From Acidobacteriaceae bacterium (GTDB lineage: Bacteria; Acidobacteriota; Terriglobia; Terriglobales; Acidobacteriaceae), in NCBI GenBank assembly GCA_003170825.1, contig PMYL01000008.1, positions 250 to 46,666 on the forward strand: DNA of 46,417 bases. The letters are read 5' to 3'. The notes beneath the pieces are model-generated. The model was not told the DNA's origin and searched no databases. It worked only from the letters and a program-made list of their open reading frames with translations. The translations under genes were made by a program, and so were the position numbers. This document shows, piece by piece, positions 7,819 through 17,200 of this stretch; position 1 is the stretch's first letter, and the number at the start of each line of letters is the position of its first letter.

Positions 7819-7859
7819 CAGGTCTCTCCGCCGCGGCGGACGAGACTTGGGGCACCCGG
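7819..7859. repeat. Dispersed 41-bp repeat, copy 1 (CCGCCGCGGCGG core)
   Basis: This intergenic stretch matches 46279-46319 at 36 of 41 positions; the first 22 bases are identical and the last block GCACCCGG is shared. Its core TCCGCCGCGGCGGA is a perfect 14-bp palindrome. It lies in the 186-base gap between glyS and the next gene, which holds no other coding sequence. Confidence 0.75.
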
Positions 7860-7947
7860 CCTTTCAGGTCGCGCTGGCCGGCGCCAGACTCCAGGTTCCT
7901 GCTCTTCCGAGCCATTCTCCACGCATCCTCGGCTCTTTCCGCACGTC

Positions 7948-7964
7948 TACAATCAATAGGGATG
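7948..7964 (+). promoter_or_regulatory. Candidate -10 box just before an ATG
   Basis: TACAAT at 7948-7953 ends 8 bases before the ATG at 7962, so a transcript from it would be leaderless or nearly so. No clear -35 hexamer and only a weak AGGG precede the gene. Confidence 0.35.
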
Positions 7965-8585
7965 TCCGACACGCTTTATCTGAGTTTGTGGTACCCGAAT
8001 CTGCGCCTTGCTGCGCTCCCTGACAAGCTGACGGCGGTGCTGAGCGAGTTTGCCGCGCACGGCGGCGAAGCCAGGGTCTATGCAGCCACGGTGTGGCCGG
8101 TAAGCTGGAGTGAATCGCCGGTTTTTCAGCGCGTGTATGGCCGCAGTGGAAGCGGGAGCGAGCGGGGCGCGGAGCCGCGGCTGGCCGTGGAAGAAGCGCT
8201 TGAGCTGCTGCACGACGATTACGCCTATGAGTTCCAGATCGGCTGGAGTCTTTGGGAGCTGGAAACGAGTGCGGGCCTTGATGCTCGTTGGGTGCGGGAG
8301 CCTCGTCTGGTGCGGGTAACGGGCTATGGGCCGCTGTTCGACGGGGGGGGCTACGAGCAGGATGGGCACATCCGGCTGGACTTCGGCGCGGATACGCCAT
8401 TCCTCGAAGAAGAAGCGGAATTGGATTCCATGGCGGCGCGGCACGTGGAAGAAAATGTGCGCCAACTGGTGGAGTTGACAGCGGCCGTCGAAAAGAGGTC
8501 GGGAGCCACGGCGCGGCTTTTGTGGAGTGAGCTGGGCGAGAGTCTTGCCCAGCGGCTGGCGGCGCGCTTAGGGGTGGCAAACTGA
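7962..8585 (+). CDS. Conserved-looking protein of unknown function upstream of lptC/A
   Basis: I do not recognise this 207-residue protein. It opens MSDTLYLSLWYPNLRLAALP and is soluble, without signal peptide or membrane segment. It is rich in aromatic residues in the first 150 residues (WSESPVFQRVYG, WSLWELE, RVTGYGPLFDGGGYEQ) and ends in an amphipathic, probably helical or coiled-coil segment (about residues 145-205). Third-position G+C bias like that of its neighbours, plus a -10-like box just before its ATG, supports a real gene. It ends 23 bases before the LptC/LptA-like gene, so the two may form one operon and it may serve the same envelope process, but nothing in the sequence proves this. 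Confidence 0.7.
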   Translation: MSDTLYLSLWYPNLRLAALPDKLTAVLSEFAAHGGEARVYAATVWPVSWSESPVFQRVYGRSGSGSERGAEPRLAVEEALELLHDDYAYEFQIGWSLWELETSAGLDARWVREPRLVRVTGYGPLFDGGGYEQDGHIRLDFGADTPFLEEEAELDSMAARHVEENVRQLVELTAAVEKRSGATARLLWSELGESLAQRLAARLGVAN

Positions 8586-8608
8586 GCGCGCGATTCACCA
8601 TTGAGCGG

Positions 8609-11164
8609 ATGCGGACGCTGGTGCTGGCGGCAGGAGGTCTGCTGGTGGTGGCGCTGGTGGTGTTTCTGGCCATCGGCAAGTGGAAGAATCCCTTCAATGG
8701 CCGCGATCTGCCCAAGCGGCTGGGCCTTGATATCCAGCAGGAGGCCAACGGCTGGGTATTTTCCCATCACCTCGGCGCACATTCGCAGTACACGATTCAC
8801 GCCTCCAAACTGATCCAGATGACGCAGGGCAAGGGCGGCCATGTGCTATTGCACGACGTGAAGATCGAGCTCTACGGCGAAGACGGCAGTCGCGTGGATC
8901 GCATTGAGGGCAACGAGTTCGAGTACGACCAGAAGAAGGGTACGGTAACGGCTGCCGGACTGGTGGAGATTACGCTGATGCGGCCGGGGGTGGCGCCCGG
9001 TCCGCCGCGGCGGACGCCAAAGGCGACGCCGGGGCAGGCTATAGGCGACAAGCCGAAAGGCAGCACGCTAGCCTCTGCTGCCGAGACCGCCGCGCGCGGC
9101 GAGATTCACGTGAAGACCAGCGGGCTGACCTTCGACCAGAAGAGCGGAATGGCGACGACCAGCCAGCATGTGGATTTTTCTATGGCGCAGGGAACCGGCA
9201 GCTCCATGGGCGCCTCGTACGACTCGCAGGAGGGGCATCTGGCGCTGGATCGCGCGGTGGAGCTGACGATGCTTCGCGGCGGAGAGACGGTCGTGATCCA
9301 TGCCCAGCACGGGGAGTTCGAGCGCGAGACCTATCTGTGTCATCTGCAAGTGGCCACGGCCGATTACCAGGGCGGGGAAGTCACGGCCGGCGTGGCGAAG
9401 ATACTGTTCCGCCAGGATGGATCGGCGGTGCGGCTGGATGCTATGAGCGGGTTCACGCTGGCAACCGCGACTGGCGGTCATCTTGCAGCGCCCACGGGGT
9501 CAATGGATTTTAACGAACACAACCAGCCCCGGCACGGTCATCTGGAGGGCGGCGTCACGATGGACTCGATTCGACAGAATGGGAGCCAGAGCCGCCATGT
9601 GCATGGGACCTCGCCCACAGCGGAGCTTGATTTTACGCCGCAGGGCGAGTTGCGTCACGTACGCCTGGAGCGGGGCGTGGAGATGCACAGCGAAGAGCTG
9701 AGCGAGCTGGCGGCCAAGACCGGGATTGGGCTTGGGGACGGTTCGCTGCGGGTGAGCCGGACGTGGCGCTCGCCGGTGGCCGACATGGAGTTCCGCGAAG
9801 TTGGGCATGGACAAGTGGAGCCGGCCACGATTCACGGGACGCAAGGGGTGGTTATCACGGGCGAGAGCCAGCGCGGCAAGAGCGCCGTCGTGCCTTCCAG
9901 GCTGGCGGCCGACGAGGTGACCGGTGAATTCGGGCCGGGCTCCGTGTTGACCGGAATGACCGGGGTGGGCCACGCCAGCATGGAAGAAATCACTGTCACC
10001 GGAACCCGGCAGACCTCAAGCGGCGACCGGCTGGAGGCGCGTTTTGCCCCCGGTAACGTGCCGGGGACAGAGGCAAAGAGCCACGCAACAAACGAGCCGG
10101 GCGGCGCGGCGCAGATCCAGTCGGCAGTGCTCGAAGGCCATGTGGTGCTGATTCAGGAGCCATCGGCCAAGCCCGGCGCGCCGGCGGCGGCGCCGATGCG
10201 GGCCACGGCAGGCCGGGCCGTCTATGAGGGTGCGGGGCAGTGGCTGCGCCTGACGCTCAGTCCGCGCGTGGAAGACGGCGGCCTGCAGCTCACAGCGGAC
10301 AAAATTGACGTATCCCATGATTCGGGGGACGCCTTTGCGCACGGAAACGTAAAGGCGACCTGGCTTGATGCAGGTGCGGGCGAAACCGGCTCGGCCAAGA
10401 CCGGCCAGCAGGGCGGGCCCGCAACCGGCGCGTCTGGCCAGGGCAGCCTGACCCTGGGCGGGCACGGTCCGTCACACGTCGTCGCGGCCGAGGCTCAGTT
10501 GCATCAGGCGACGGGCGAGGCCACCTTCCGGGGGCACGCGCGGCTGTGGCAGCAGTCAAACTCGGTTGTCGGGCCGGTGATCGTGCTGGATCGCCAGAAG
10601 CAGACGCTGGTGGCCCGGAGCACGGACCCGGCTGAGCCGGTGCGGGCGGTGCTGGTGAGTGCGTCCGGCGCGGCTGCGGGCAAGGAAACGGGCAAGGATG
10701 CGGCCGGCAAACCAGCCACGCCTTCCGTGATCCGCGTGCGCGGGGGCGACCTGAAATATTCGGATGCCGAGCGCAAGGCGGTCATGCACGGAGGCGCCCT
10801 GGGCACAGTAGTAGCCGAGACGGGGACGGCGGCCTCCGTCTCGAATGAGGTTGAGTTGACGCTGCTGCCGGCGGGCAATCACGCCGGTAAGGACGGCGGG
10901 CAGGCGCAGGTGGACCGCATGACGGCCAAGGGCCACGTGGTGGTGACCTCCGAGGGCCGGCGCGGAACCGGCGAGCAGTTGGTATATACCGGCGAGACCG
11001 GGGAGTATGTGCTCACCGGAACCGCCGCCGTGCCGCCAAAGATGAACGATCCGGCGCAGGGAACCGTGACCGGCGAAGCATTGATCTTCCATAACCGCGA
11101 CAATAGCGTTACCGTCGAAGGCGGCGGACGCAAGACAACAACGGATACCACGGCGCCGAAGTGA
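8609..11164 (+). CDS. LptC-LptA/OstA-like LPS transport fusion protein
   Basis: This 851-residue protein has one N-terminal membrane anchor (about residues 2-23, hydrophobic LVLAAGGLLVVALVVFLAIG), then an LptC-like segment (SHHLGAHSQYTIHASKLIQ ... RIEGNEFEYDQKKGTVTAAG, about 45-120). After it come repeated OstA/LptA-like beta-jellyroll units, recognisable as FDQKSGMATTSQHVDF and many G-x-V/A-x-Y/F-x2-A patterns to the C-terminus. Such proteins form the periplasmic bridge carrying lipopolysaccharide from the inner membrane to LptD. Typical LptC and LptA are each about 190 residues, so this is a fused, much enlarged form with Gly/Ala-rich linkers. lptB follows 24 bases later. The ATG at 8609 gives a good signal-anchor. 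The frame stays open upstream (SARFTIER) without a canonical start codon. Confidence 0.82.
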   Translation: MRTLVLAAGGLLVVALVVFLAIGKWKNPFNGRDLPKRLGLDIQQEANGWVFSHHLGAHSQYTIHASKLIQMTQGKGGHVLLHDVKIELYGEDGSRVDRIEGNEFEYDQKKGTVTAAGLVEITLMRPGVAPGPPRRTPKATPGQAIGDKPKGSTLASAAETAARGEIHVKTSGLTFDQKSGMATTSQHVDFSMAQGTGSSMGASYDSQEGHLALDRAVELTMLRGGETVVIHAQHGEFERETYLCHLQVATADYQGGEVTAGVAKILFRQDGSAVRLDAMSGFTLATATGGHLAAPTGSMDFNEHNQPRHGHLEGGVTMDSIRQNGSQSRHVHGTSPTAELDFTPQGELRHVRLERGVEMHSEELSELAAKTGIGLGDGSLRVSRTWRSPVADMEFREVGHGQVEPATIHGTQGVVITGESQRGKSAVVPSRLAADEVTGEFGPGSVLTGMTGVGHASMEEITVTGTRQTSSGDRLEARFAPGNVPGTEAKSHATNEPGGAAQIQSAVLEGHVVLIQEPSAKPGAPAAAPMRATAGRAVYEGAGQWLRLTLSPRVEDGGLQLTADKIDVSHDSGDAFAHGNVKATWLDAGAGETGSAKTGQQGGPATGASGQGSLTLGGHGPSHVVAAEAQLHQATGEATFRGHARLWQQSNSVVGPVIVLDRQKQTLVARSTDPAEPVRAVLVSASGAAAGKETGKDAAGKPATPSVIRVRGGDLKYSDAERKAVMHGGALGTVVAETGTAASVSNEVELTLLPAGNHAGKDGGQAQVDRMTAKGHVVVTSEGRRGTGEQLVYTGETGEYVLTGTAAVPPKMNDPAQGTVTGEALIFHNRDNSVTVEGGGRKTTTDTTAPK

Positions 11165-11188
11165 CGGCGGAAACGAGCTGAGACCTGG

Positions 11189-11917
11189 ATGGAGACATTG
11201 ATCGCCGAGGGAATCGGCAAATCGTACAAGGGACGGCAGGTGGTCCGCGGGGTCGACCTGCGCATCTCGCGCGGGGAGGTGGTGGGTTTGCTGGGGCCGA
11301 ACGGCGCCGGCAAGACGACCTGTTTCTACATGATCGTGGGACTGGTGGCGCCCGAGACCGGGCGCGTGCTGGTGGACGAGAGCGACATCACCCGGGTGCC
11401 GATGTATCTGCGCGCGCGCAACTACGGCATCAGCTACCTGCCGCAGGAGCCCTCGGTCTTTCGCAAGCTGACCGTGGAGGAAAACATTCTGGCGGTTCTT
11501 GAGGCGCAGCCGCTGGGCAATCGGGAGCGGCGCACGCGGGCCGAGCGGCTGATTCACCAGCTCAACCTCGGCCACATCCGCGCCACGCGGGGCTACGCGC
11601 TCTCGGGCGGGGAACGGCGGCGGGTGGAAATTGCGCGCTCGTTGTGCATCCAGCCCAGCTTCATCCTGCTCGACGAGCCGTTTAGCGGCATCGATCCCAT
11701 CGCCGTGCTGGAGTTGCAGAAGATCATCTTCGACCTGAAGGCCAGCGGCATCGGAGTTCTGGTCACCGACCACAATGTGCGCGAGACGCTGAGCGTGACC
11801 GATCGGGCGTACATCATCGCCGAAGGAAAGATTTTTTTCGCCGGAACGCCCCATGAACTGGGCAACAACGTGGACGTGCGGCGCCTCTATCTGGGTGAGG
11901 GCTTCTCGCTGGGCTGA
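11189..11917 (+). CDS. lptB: LPS export ABC transporter ATP-binding protein LptB
   Basis: The 242-residue ABC ATPase has Walker [10 protein letters not shown] (about residues 37-45), a Q-loop, signature [13 protein letters not shown], Walker [13 protein letters not shown] and the switch His in [12 protein letters not shown]. The stretch [20 protein letters not shown] is specific to LptB rather than to other ABC proteins. LptB drives extraction of lipopolysaccharide from the inner membrane with LptF and LptG (not in this window). It lies 24 bases after the LptC/LptA-like gene and 183 bases before rpoN, the order lptA-lptB-rpoN known from many diderm bacteria. Confidence 0.95.
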   Translation: METLIAEGIGKSYKGRQVVRGVDLRISRGEVVGLLGPNGAGKTTCFYMIVGLVAPETGRVLVDESDITRVPMYLRARNYGISYLPQEPSVFRKLTVEENILAVLEAQPLGNRERRTRAERLIHQLNLGHIRATRGYALSGGERRRVEIARSLCIQPSFILLDEPFSGIDPIAVLELQKIIFDLKASGIGVLVTDHNVRETLSVTDRAYIIAEGKIFFAGTPHELGNNVDVRRLYLGEGFSLG

Positions 11918-11982
11918 TGAGCTAAGCTTTTGTCAATGTGCCAAACGTGCTAATCAGTGCATCAAATTTCAGACAGAGATTC

Positions 11983-12007
11983 CCGGATTGAGTGCCGCCC
12001 AATCCGG
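11983..12007. other. Hairpin between lptB and rpoN
   Basis: CCGGATTG (11983-11990) and CAATCCGG (12000-12007) form a perfect 8-bp inverted repeat with a 9-base loop. No T-run follows. It may be an attenuating structure or an operator ahead of rpoN; its role is not known. Confidence 0.45.
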
Positions 12008-12100
12008 AACGAGTGCTTCAAAATGCGGCACTTTACCCTTTAGCATTTTTCACGCCGGATTACACTGACGGTGAGTCCGAACGGGAATTGAGTCCCATTT

Positions 12101-13783
12101 ATGGCGCTGCTGCAACCCAAATTAAGCCTGAAAGTCGCGCAACGCCAGATCCTGACTCCGGGCCTGATGCAGATGGTGAGCGTTCTTGCTCTGAATAAGC
12201 TTGAGCTGAAGGAGATGATCGATGCCGAGATGGTGGAGAATCCCGTCCTGGAGGAGATTGACGAATCGGTTCCAATGCTGGATGAAGTTGCCGGCCGCGA
12301 GGAACGGCTGGAACGCGGCGTTGAGGATCGCGGGGTCGAGGAGCCCGCGGCCCCACCCAAGGACGTTTTTGAAGAGATCGACTTCGGATCATACTTCCAG
12401 GACTATCTGGACCCCGGCTACCGCACACAGCCGGAGTTTGAAGAGAACGAAAAGCCCTCGTTTGAAAACTTTCTCTCCCAGCCTACGACTCTGTCCGATC
12501 ACCTGGCGTGGCAGTTGGGAGTTCTGATCCTGGAGCCCAGGCTGCATGAGGCGGCCGAATTCGTGATCGGCAATCTGGACGAGGATGGCTATCTGGCCGC
12601 TACCGAGGAAGAACTGGCCGCGGCCTTCTGCCAGTCCCCTGCAAGCGAGTCCCCAGAAAGCCGGCCCTCAGAGAACCCGCCCCCTGGAAATAAGCCCCCT
12701 GAAAGCGAGTCCAAGGCCAGCCAGTCCCCGCTCAACGGTCATGAGCCGGAACTGGCCGCGGCCCTTGAACTGGTGCGGCGCGGCATTGACTTGGTGCAAC
12801 ATCTTGACCCCGCCGGAGTGGGGGCCAGAGATCTGCGCGAGTGCCTGCTGATCCAGATCACGGCCCAGCAGCACGAGTTCAGCCAGTTGTATGCCGGGCC
12901 GGCGACCGAACCGGCCGAGGATCCGCACCGCAACTTTCACGCCCAGGCCGAGGCTCAGTTGGAGGAGCGGCGGCGCAGCATGGAAGTTGCGGCGCTGATT
13001 GTGGACCGGCACTTGCGACTGTTGCAAAAGCGGGACGTGAAAGACTTGGCGCGGGCGGCTCAGATTACGCCCACGGAGGCGCATGCCGGTGTGGAGCTCA
13101 TCCGCACGTTGGATCCCCGGCCTGGCCGCCTCTACAACCGCGAGCAGACCCGGCTGATCGAACCCGACGTGGTGTTTATCAAGCGGGGCGGCGAGTGGGT
13201 TGTTTCCATGAACGAGGAGGATCTGCCCAGCCTGCGGCTCAGCCAGCGCTACCGGCGGATGCTGGTGGCGGAGAACACCGACAAAGAGGTCAAGGAGTAC
13301 GTAAAGGAGCGGTTCCGCTCCGCGCTGCAACTGCTGCGCAACATCGCCCAGCGCAAGAGCACGATTCTGCGCACTTGTGAAGTCATCGTGCGCCGCCAGC
13401 AGGACTTTCTTGAGCAGGGCATCGAGGCCCTGCGGCCGATGATGATCAAGGAAGTGGCGGAGGAGATCGGGGTTCACCCCTCGACGGTGAGCCGCGCGGT
13501 GGCCAACAAGTATGCGCATACTCCTCAGGGAGTCATCGAGCTGCGCTTCTTCTTCTCCGAGGGATCGAACGGCCCGGAGGGCGCCGATACGCCGTTGCTG
13601 GTACTGAAGCGCAAGGTGCGCAAGCTGATCGCGGAGGAGGACGCGAGCCATCCCCTGACCGACGACCAGCTTGCCGCTATGCTCCAGGCCCAGGGCATCC
13701 AACTCACCCGCCGCACCGTGGCCAAGTACCGAGAGGACCTGAATATCCCCTCCACCCACCAGCGCCGGCGCCGCGACGGGTAG
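12101..13783 (+). CDS. rpoN: RNA polymerase sigma-54 factor RpoN
   Basis: The 560-residue protein has all parts of sigma-54. Region I is Gln/Leu-rich (MALLQPKLSLKVAQRQILTP). The acidic region II spans about residues 50-120, the core-binding and helix-turn-helix part includes IGVHPSTVSRAVANKY near 456-471, and the RpoN box reads TRRTVAKYRE (the usual first residue Ala is Thr). Sigma-54 directs transcription from -24/-12 promoters with enhancer-binding ATPases. Oddity: a 35-residue Pro/Ser/Glu-rich insertion (about residues 178-212) interrupts the core-binding domain and looks disordered. TACACT at 12061-12066 could be a -10 box. The hpf gene that often follows rpoN is not present here. Confidence 0.95.
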   Translation: MALLQPKLSLKVAQRQILTPGLMQMVSVLALNKLELKEMIDAEMVENPVLEEIDESVPMLDEVAGREERLERGVEDRGVEEPAAPPKDVFEEIDFGSYFQDYLDPGYRTQPEFEENEKPSFENFLSQPTTLSDHLAWQLGVLILEPRLHEAAEFVIGNLDEDGYLAATEEELAAAFCQSPASESPESRPSENPPPGNKPPESESKASQSPLNGHEPELAAALELVRRGIDLVQHLDPAGVGARDLRECLLIQITAQQHEFSQLYAGPATEPAEDPHRNFHAQAEAQLEERRRSMEVAALIVDRHLRLLQKRDVKDLARAAQITPTEAHAGVELIRTLDPRPGRLYNREQTRLIEPDVVFIKRGGEWVVSMNEEDLPSLRLSQRYRRMLVAENTDKEVKEYVKERFRSALQLLRNIAQRKSTILRTCEVIVRRQQDFLEQGIEALRPMMIKEVAEEIGVHPSTVSRAVANKYAHTPQGVIELRFFFSEGSNGPEGADTPLLVLKRKVRKLIAEEDASHPLTDDQLAAMLQAQGIQLTRRTVAKYREDLNIPSTHQRRRRDG

Positions 13784-14278
13784 GGCGAGATTGTCCGCAG
13801 CCTCAGCGGCCAGGCGATTCTCCTTACGCCGGTTCGGGAAATGCTTAGGATCCGCCTGGAAACAGGTCATTCAGACCGCTGGGGCCACTTTCAATTCAAA
13901 TCGTTTTTGCGGGCAACGCCTTCTATCCTATTGATGGAACAATCTTTATCGAACCTTACAAAGTGCTGTACCGGACAGCGGTGAAAAGTGCCGGTTGTAT
14001 CTGCGCGCGTGAAACGCTCATCGGTGCAGCGGGCAGCAACTCTGCCGCCGAATTGTGCCCGCAGCCAGCAACGCCGGAACCGGGTTAAAATCGCAGGTTC
14101 CAGCGTCTTTGCCCTCCCAGGTGTTACTTTACCTTTTGGCTGCGTTCGTGCCGGAAGGATGCGCCGGATTGGCGGATAGGTCGGAACCGGCGGACAGGAA
14201 AAACTTCCCGGGGGATGTGGCACGGGCGGCATGTTGGGTCGGATGAGTGGCTGGAAGGGTTTGGGAGCTCGGTTTCTT
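13784..14278. other. 495-base gap between rpoN and the GH13 gene, no gene seen
   Basis: Short open frames exist on both strands but none has family similarity, an SD and matching codon bias. The only local structure I see is GGAACC ... GGTTCC flanking a TTAAAAT stretch (about 14076-14101), a possible promoter region for the downstream gene. The segment may hold a long 5' leader. Confidence 0.4.
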
Positions 14279-17200
14279 ATGATGGAATTCCACATTTCGC
14301 GGAATGCGCGTGAACGGTACCAGTTTGCGGAGTCGCTCTTTTCCTATACAGGGAACGTCGTTTTCGCCAATTTGGCCGCATGCCGCGAGTTTGCGCACCG
14401 CATGAATCAGGTGCGCGATGTTGAAAAGCATCCCGAGCGGGCGGTTCATGCCGGATCGCTTTACGCCATGGGACTGATCGACGAGGCCAGCCATGTCCTG
14501 ATGGCGCGCTATCGCCAGCAATTCGACCCCGAGGTGATGACCAGCGCCCTCGCCTGGTTTTCCGCGCAGGTGGGCGCTGAGGCGCTGGATACCATGTTGT
14601 TGACGTTTGTCGAGCAGTTTCCGGGGATCAGCGTCATCCGCGGGCTGGAGACGCCGCGGCAATGGCTGGCCGGAACCACGGATGGGACTCCTCACCGGGC
14701 CGCCGCGCTGGAGGAGTTGCTGCTGCTGTGGACCGCTAACCGCAATGAAGCCTTCCGGCCGTTCGAGGAGCTTTTCGAGGAAAAGACCCTGGCGGAAAAG
14801 ACCGTTTACCGGCAGGTGACGCAGCAGTTGCCCGATTACTTTGCCACTCGGCCGCTGATTCCGCTTGAGGGTTCCAAACCGGTGAACCTGCTGGATCTTC
14901 TGCGCGCGCCGGCCGTGAGCTCACCCGGATCGCTCAGCGAGCAGCTTGCGCTCATTCGCCGGCTCTGGAAGCCGCTGCTCGGCGATAGCCTGGAACGCCT
15001 CCTGCTTATCGCCGGGGAGATTCTGCACGAAGAAGAGCTGGCCATCTGGATGCAATTCAATCCTCCCGCCGCACAGGCCGCCGAGGCTGCGCGCCGCCGC
15101 CGGGAAAGCGGCCGGCAGCAGTGGCCTTCGGTAGTGAGCCATTCCGAGGTGCCGGTTTTTGGCGATCCGGCCCACGAATACGAAAAGTTCAGCCCGGACA
15201 CGGCATGGATGCCCACTACGGTGCTCATCGCCAAGAGTACGTATGTATGGTTGGCGCAGCTCAGCAAACAGTACGGCCGCGGAATCTCCCGCCTGGATGA
15301 GATTCCCGACGAGGAACTGGCAACGCTGGCGCGGCGCGGGCTGAATTCGCTGTGGCTGATCGGCGTGTGGGAGCGGAGCAGGGCGTCGAAGACGATCAAG
15401 CAGATCTGTGGGAACCGCGACGCCGTGGCTTCCGCGTACTCGCTGTTCGACTACCGCATCGCCGAGGATATGGGTGGCGAGGCAGCCTACACGAACCTGC
15501 GCAACCGCGCCTATCGGCACGGCGTTCGCCTCGCCAGCGACATGGTGCCGAACCACATGGGCATCGATTCGCCCTGGGTCGTCGAGCACCCGGAGTGGTT
15601 CATTTCCCGGCCGGATGCGCCCTATCCGGCTTACAGCTTCAACGGTCCCGATCTCTCTCATGATGGGCGGGTGGAGATCAAGATTGAAGACCACTACTTC
15701 GAGGAGTCGGACGCCGCGGTGGTCTTTCGCCGGCGGGACCGCGCCAGCGGCGAGACGCGCTACATTTACCACGGCAACGACGGCACCAGCTTTCCGTGGA
15801 ACGATACGGCGCAGCTCGACTACCTGAATCCCGCGGTGCGGGAGCAGGTGATTCAGACCATCCTGCATGTGGCCCGGCAGTTTCCGGTGATTCGCTTCGA
15901 TGCGGCGATGACTCTGGCCAAGCGGCATTTTCACCGGCTGTGGTTTCCCGGCCCAGGTTCCAGCGGCGCCATCCCGTCCCGCGCCGAATTTGGCATGAAC
16001 CAAGCCGAGTTCGACCGGTGCATGCCGCATGAGTTCTGGCGCGAGGTAGTGGATCGCGTGGCTGCGGAAGTGCCCGGCACACTGCTGCTGGCTGAGGCGT
16101 TCTGGCTCATGGAGGGCTATTTTGTCCGTACCCTGGGGATGCACCGCGTGTACAACAGCGCCTTCATGAACATGATGCGCGACGAGGAGAACGCCAAGTA
16201 CCGCTCGGTTATCAAGAACACGCTGGAGTTCGACCCGGACATCATGAAGCGGTACGTCAACTTCATGAGCAATCCCGACGAGCGCACCGCCATCGACCAG
16301 TTTGGCAAGGGCGACAAATGCTTCGGCGTGGCCGCGCTGATGGCTACGCTGCCCGGCCTGCCGATGTTCGGGCACGGCCAGATCGAGGGCTTCACCGAGA
16401 AATACGGGATGGAGTACCAGCGGCCACGCTATGACGAGACTCCCGACCATTGGCTGGTCGAACGCCACGAACGCGAGATCGCGCCGCTGTTGCACCGCCG
16501 CGCGCTCTTCGCCGAAAGCAGCAACTTCCTGCTCTACGACTTCTTCCATGACAACGGCTCGGTGGACGAGAACGTATTCGCCTACTCGAACCGCAATGGC
16601 GGCGAGCGCGCCCTAGTGGTCTATAACAACCGCTACGGCGCCACGCACGGGACCATCGATTTTTCCGCGGCGTACGCCGACAAGGATGCAGGGCAACTGC
16701 GCCAGCAGCGTCTGAGGGAAGGTCTCGGGCTGAGTGGCGATACTACCGCCATCCTTGCATGGCGCGACTCGCTCACCGGGCTCGAATACCTGCGCCGGGC
16801 GAATGATTTGTCTGAGCGTGGCCTGACCCTCGATCTGCACGCCTACCAGTGCCACGTTTTTCTCGATTGGCGCGAGTTGTGCGTCACGGCGGAACAGCCC
16901 TGGGACCGGCTGTGCGATCAGCTCAGCGGAAGAGGCGCTCCCAACCTGGACGATGCGCTGGTTAACCTGGAACTACGGCCGGTGCATGATGCGCTCCGCC
17001 AGCAGCTCGATCCGGGGATCGTCCGACTGCTCGCCGACCTGGCGGAGCATCCGCGCACACTTGCCGCCGGGCCCCTTGCCGCGGGTAAGGACAAGAAGAT
17101 CGAGCCTGCGCGCGGCGAGTTCTTTGAGCTGGCGTGGACGCATTGCGAGAATTTTCTGCGCGTGGCTCAGACAGCGTATGCATCGCGCATGGGTGGGGAG

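Noticed and set aside
11926..11945. TGGCAC on the minus strand near rpoN, as a possible sigma-54 -24/-12 site
   Set aside because: The -12 element TTGC is missing at the required distance and the direction points into lptB.
13784..14278. Expected hpf (ribosome hibernation factor) gene after rpoN
   Set aside because: No frame in this gap shows the HPF fold or codon bias.
14921..16549. 542-codon antisense open frame opposite the GH13 gene
   Set aside because: It shadows the conserved GH13 barrel; composition is that of a complement frame.
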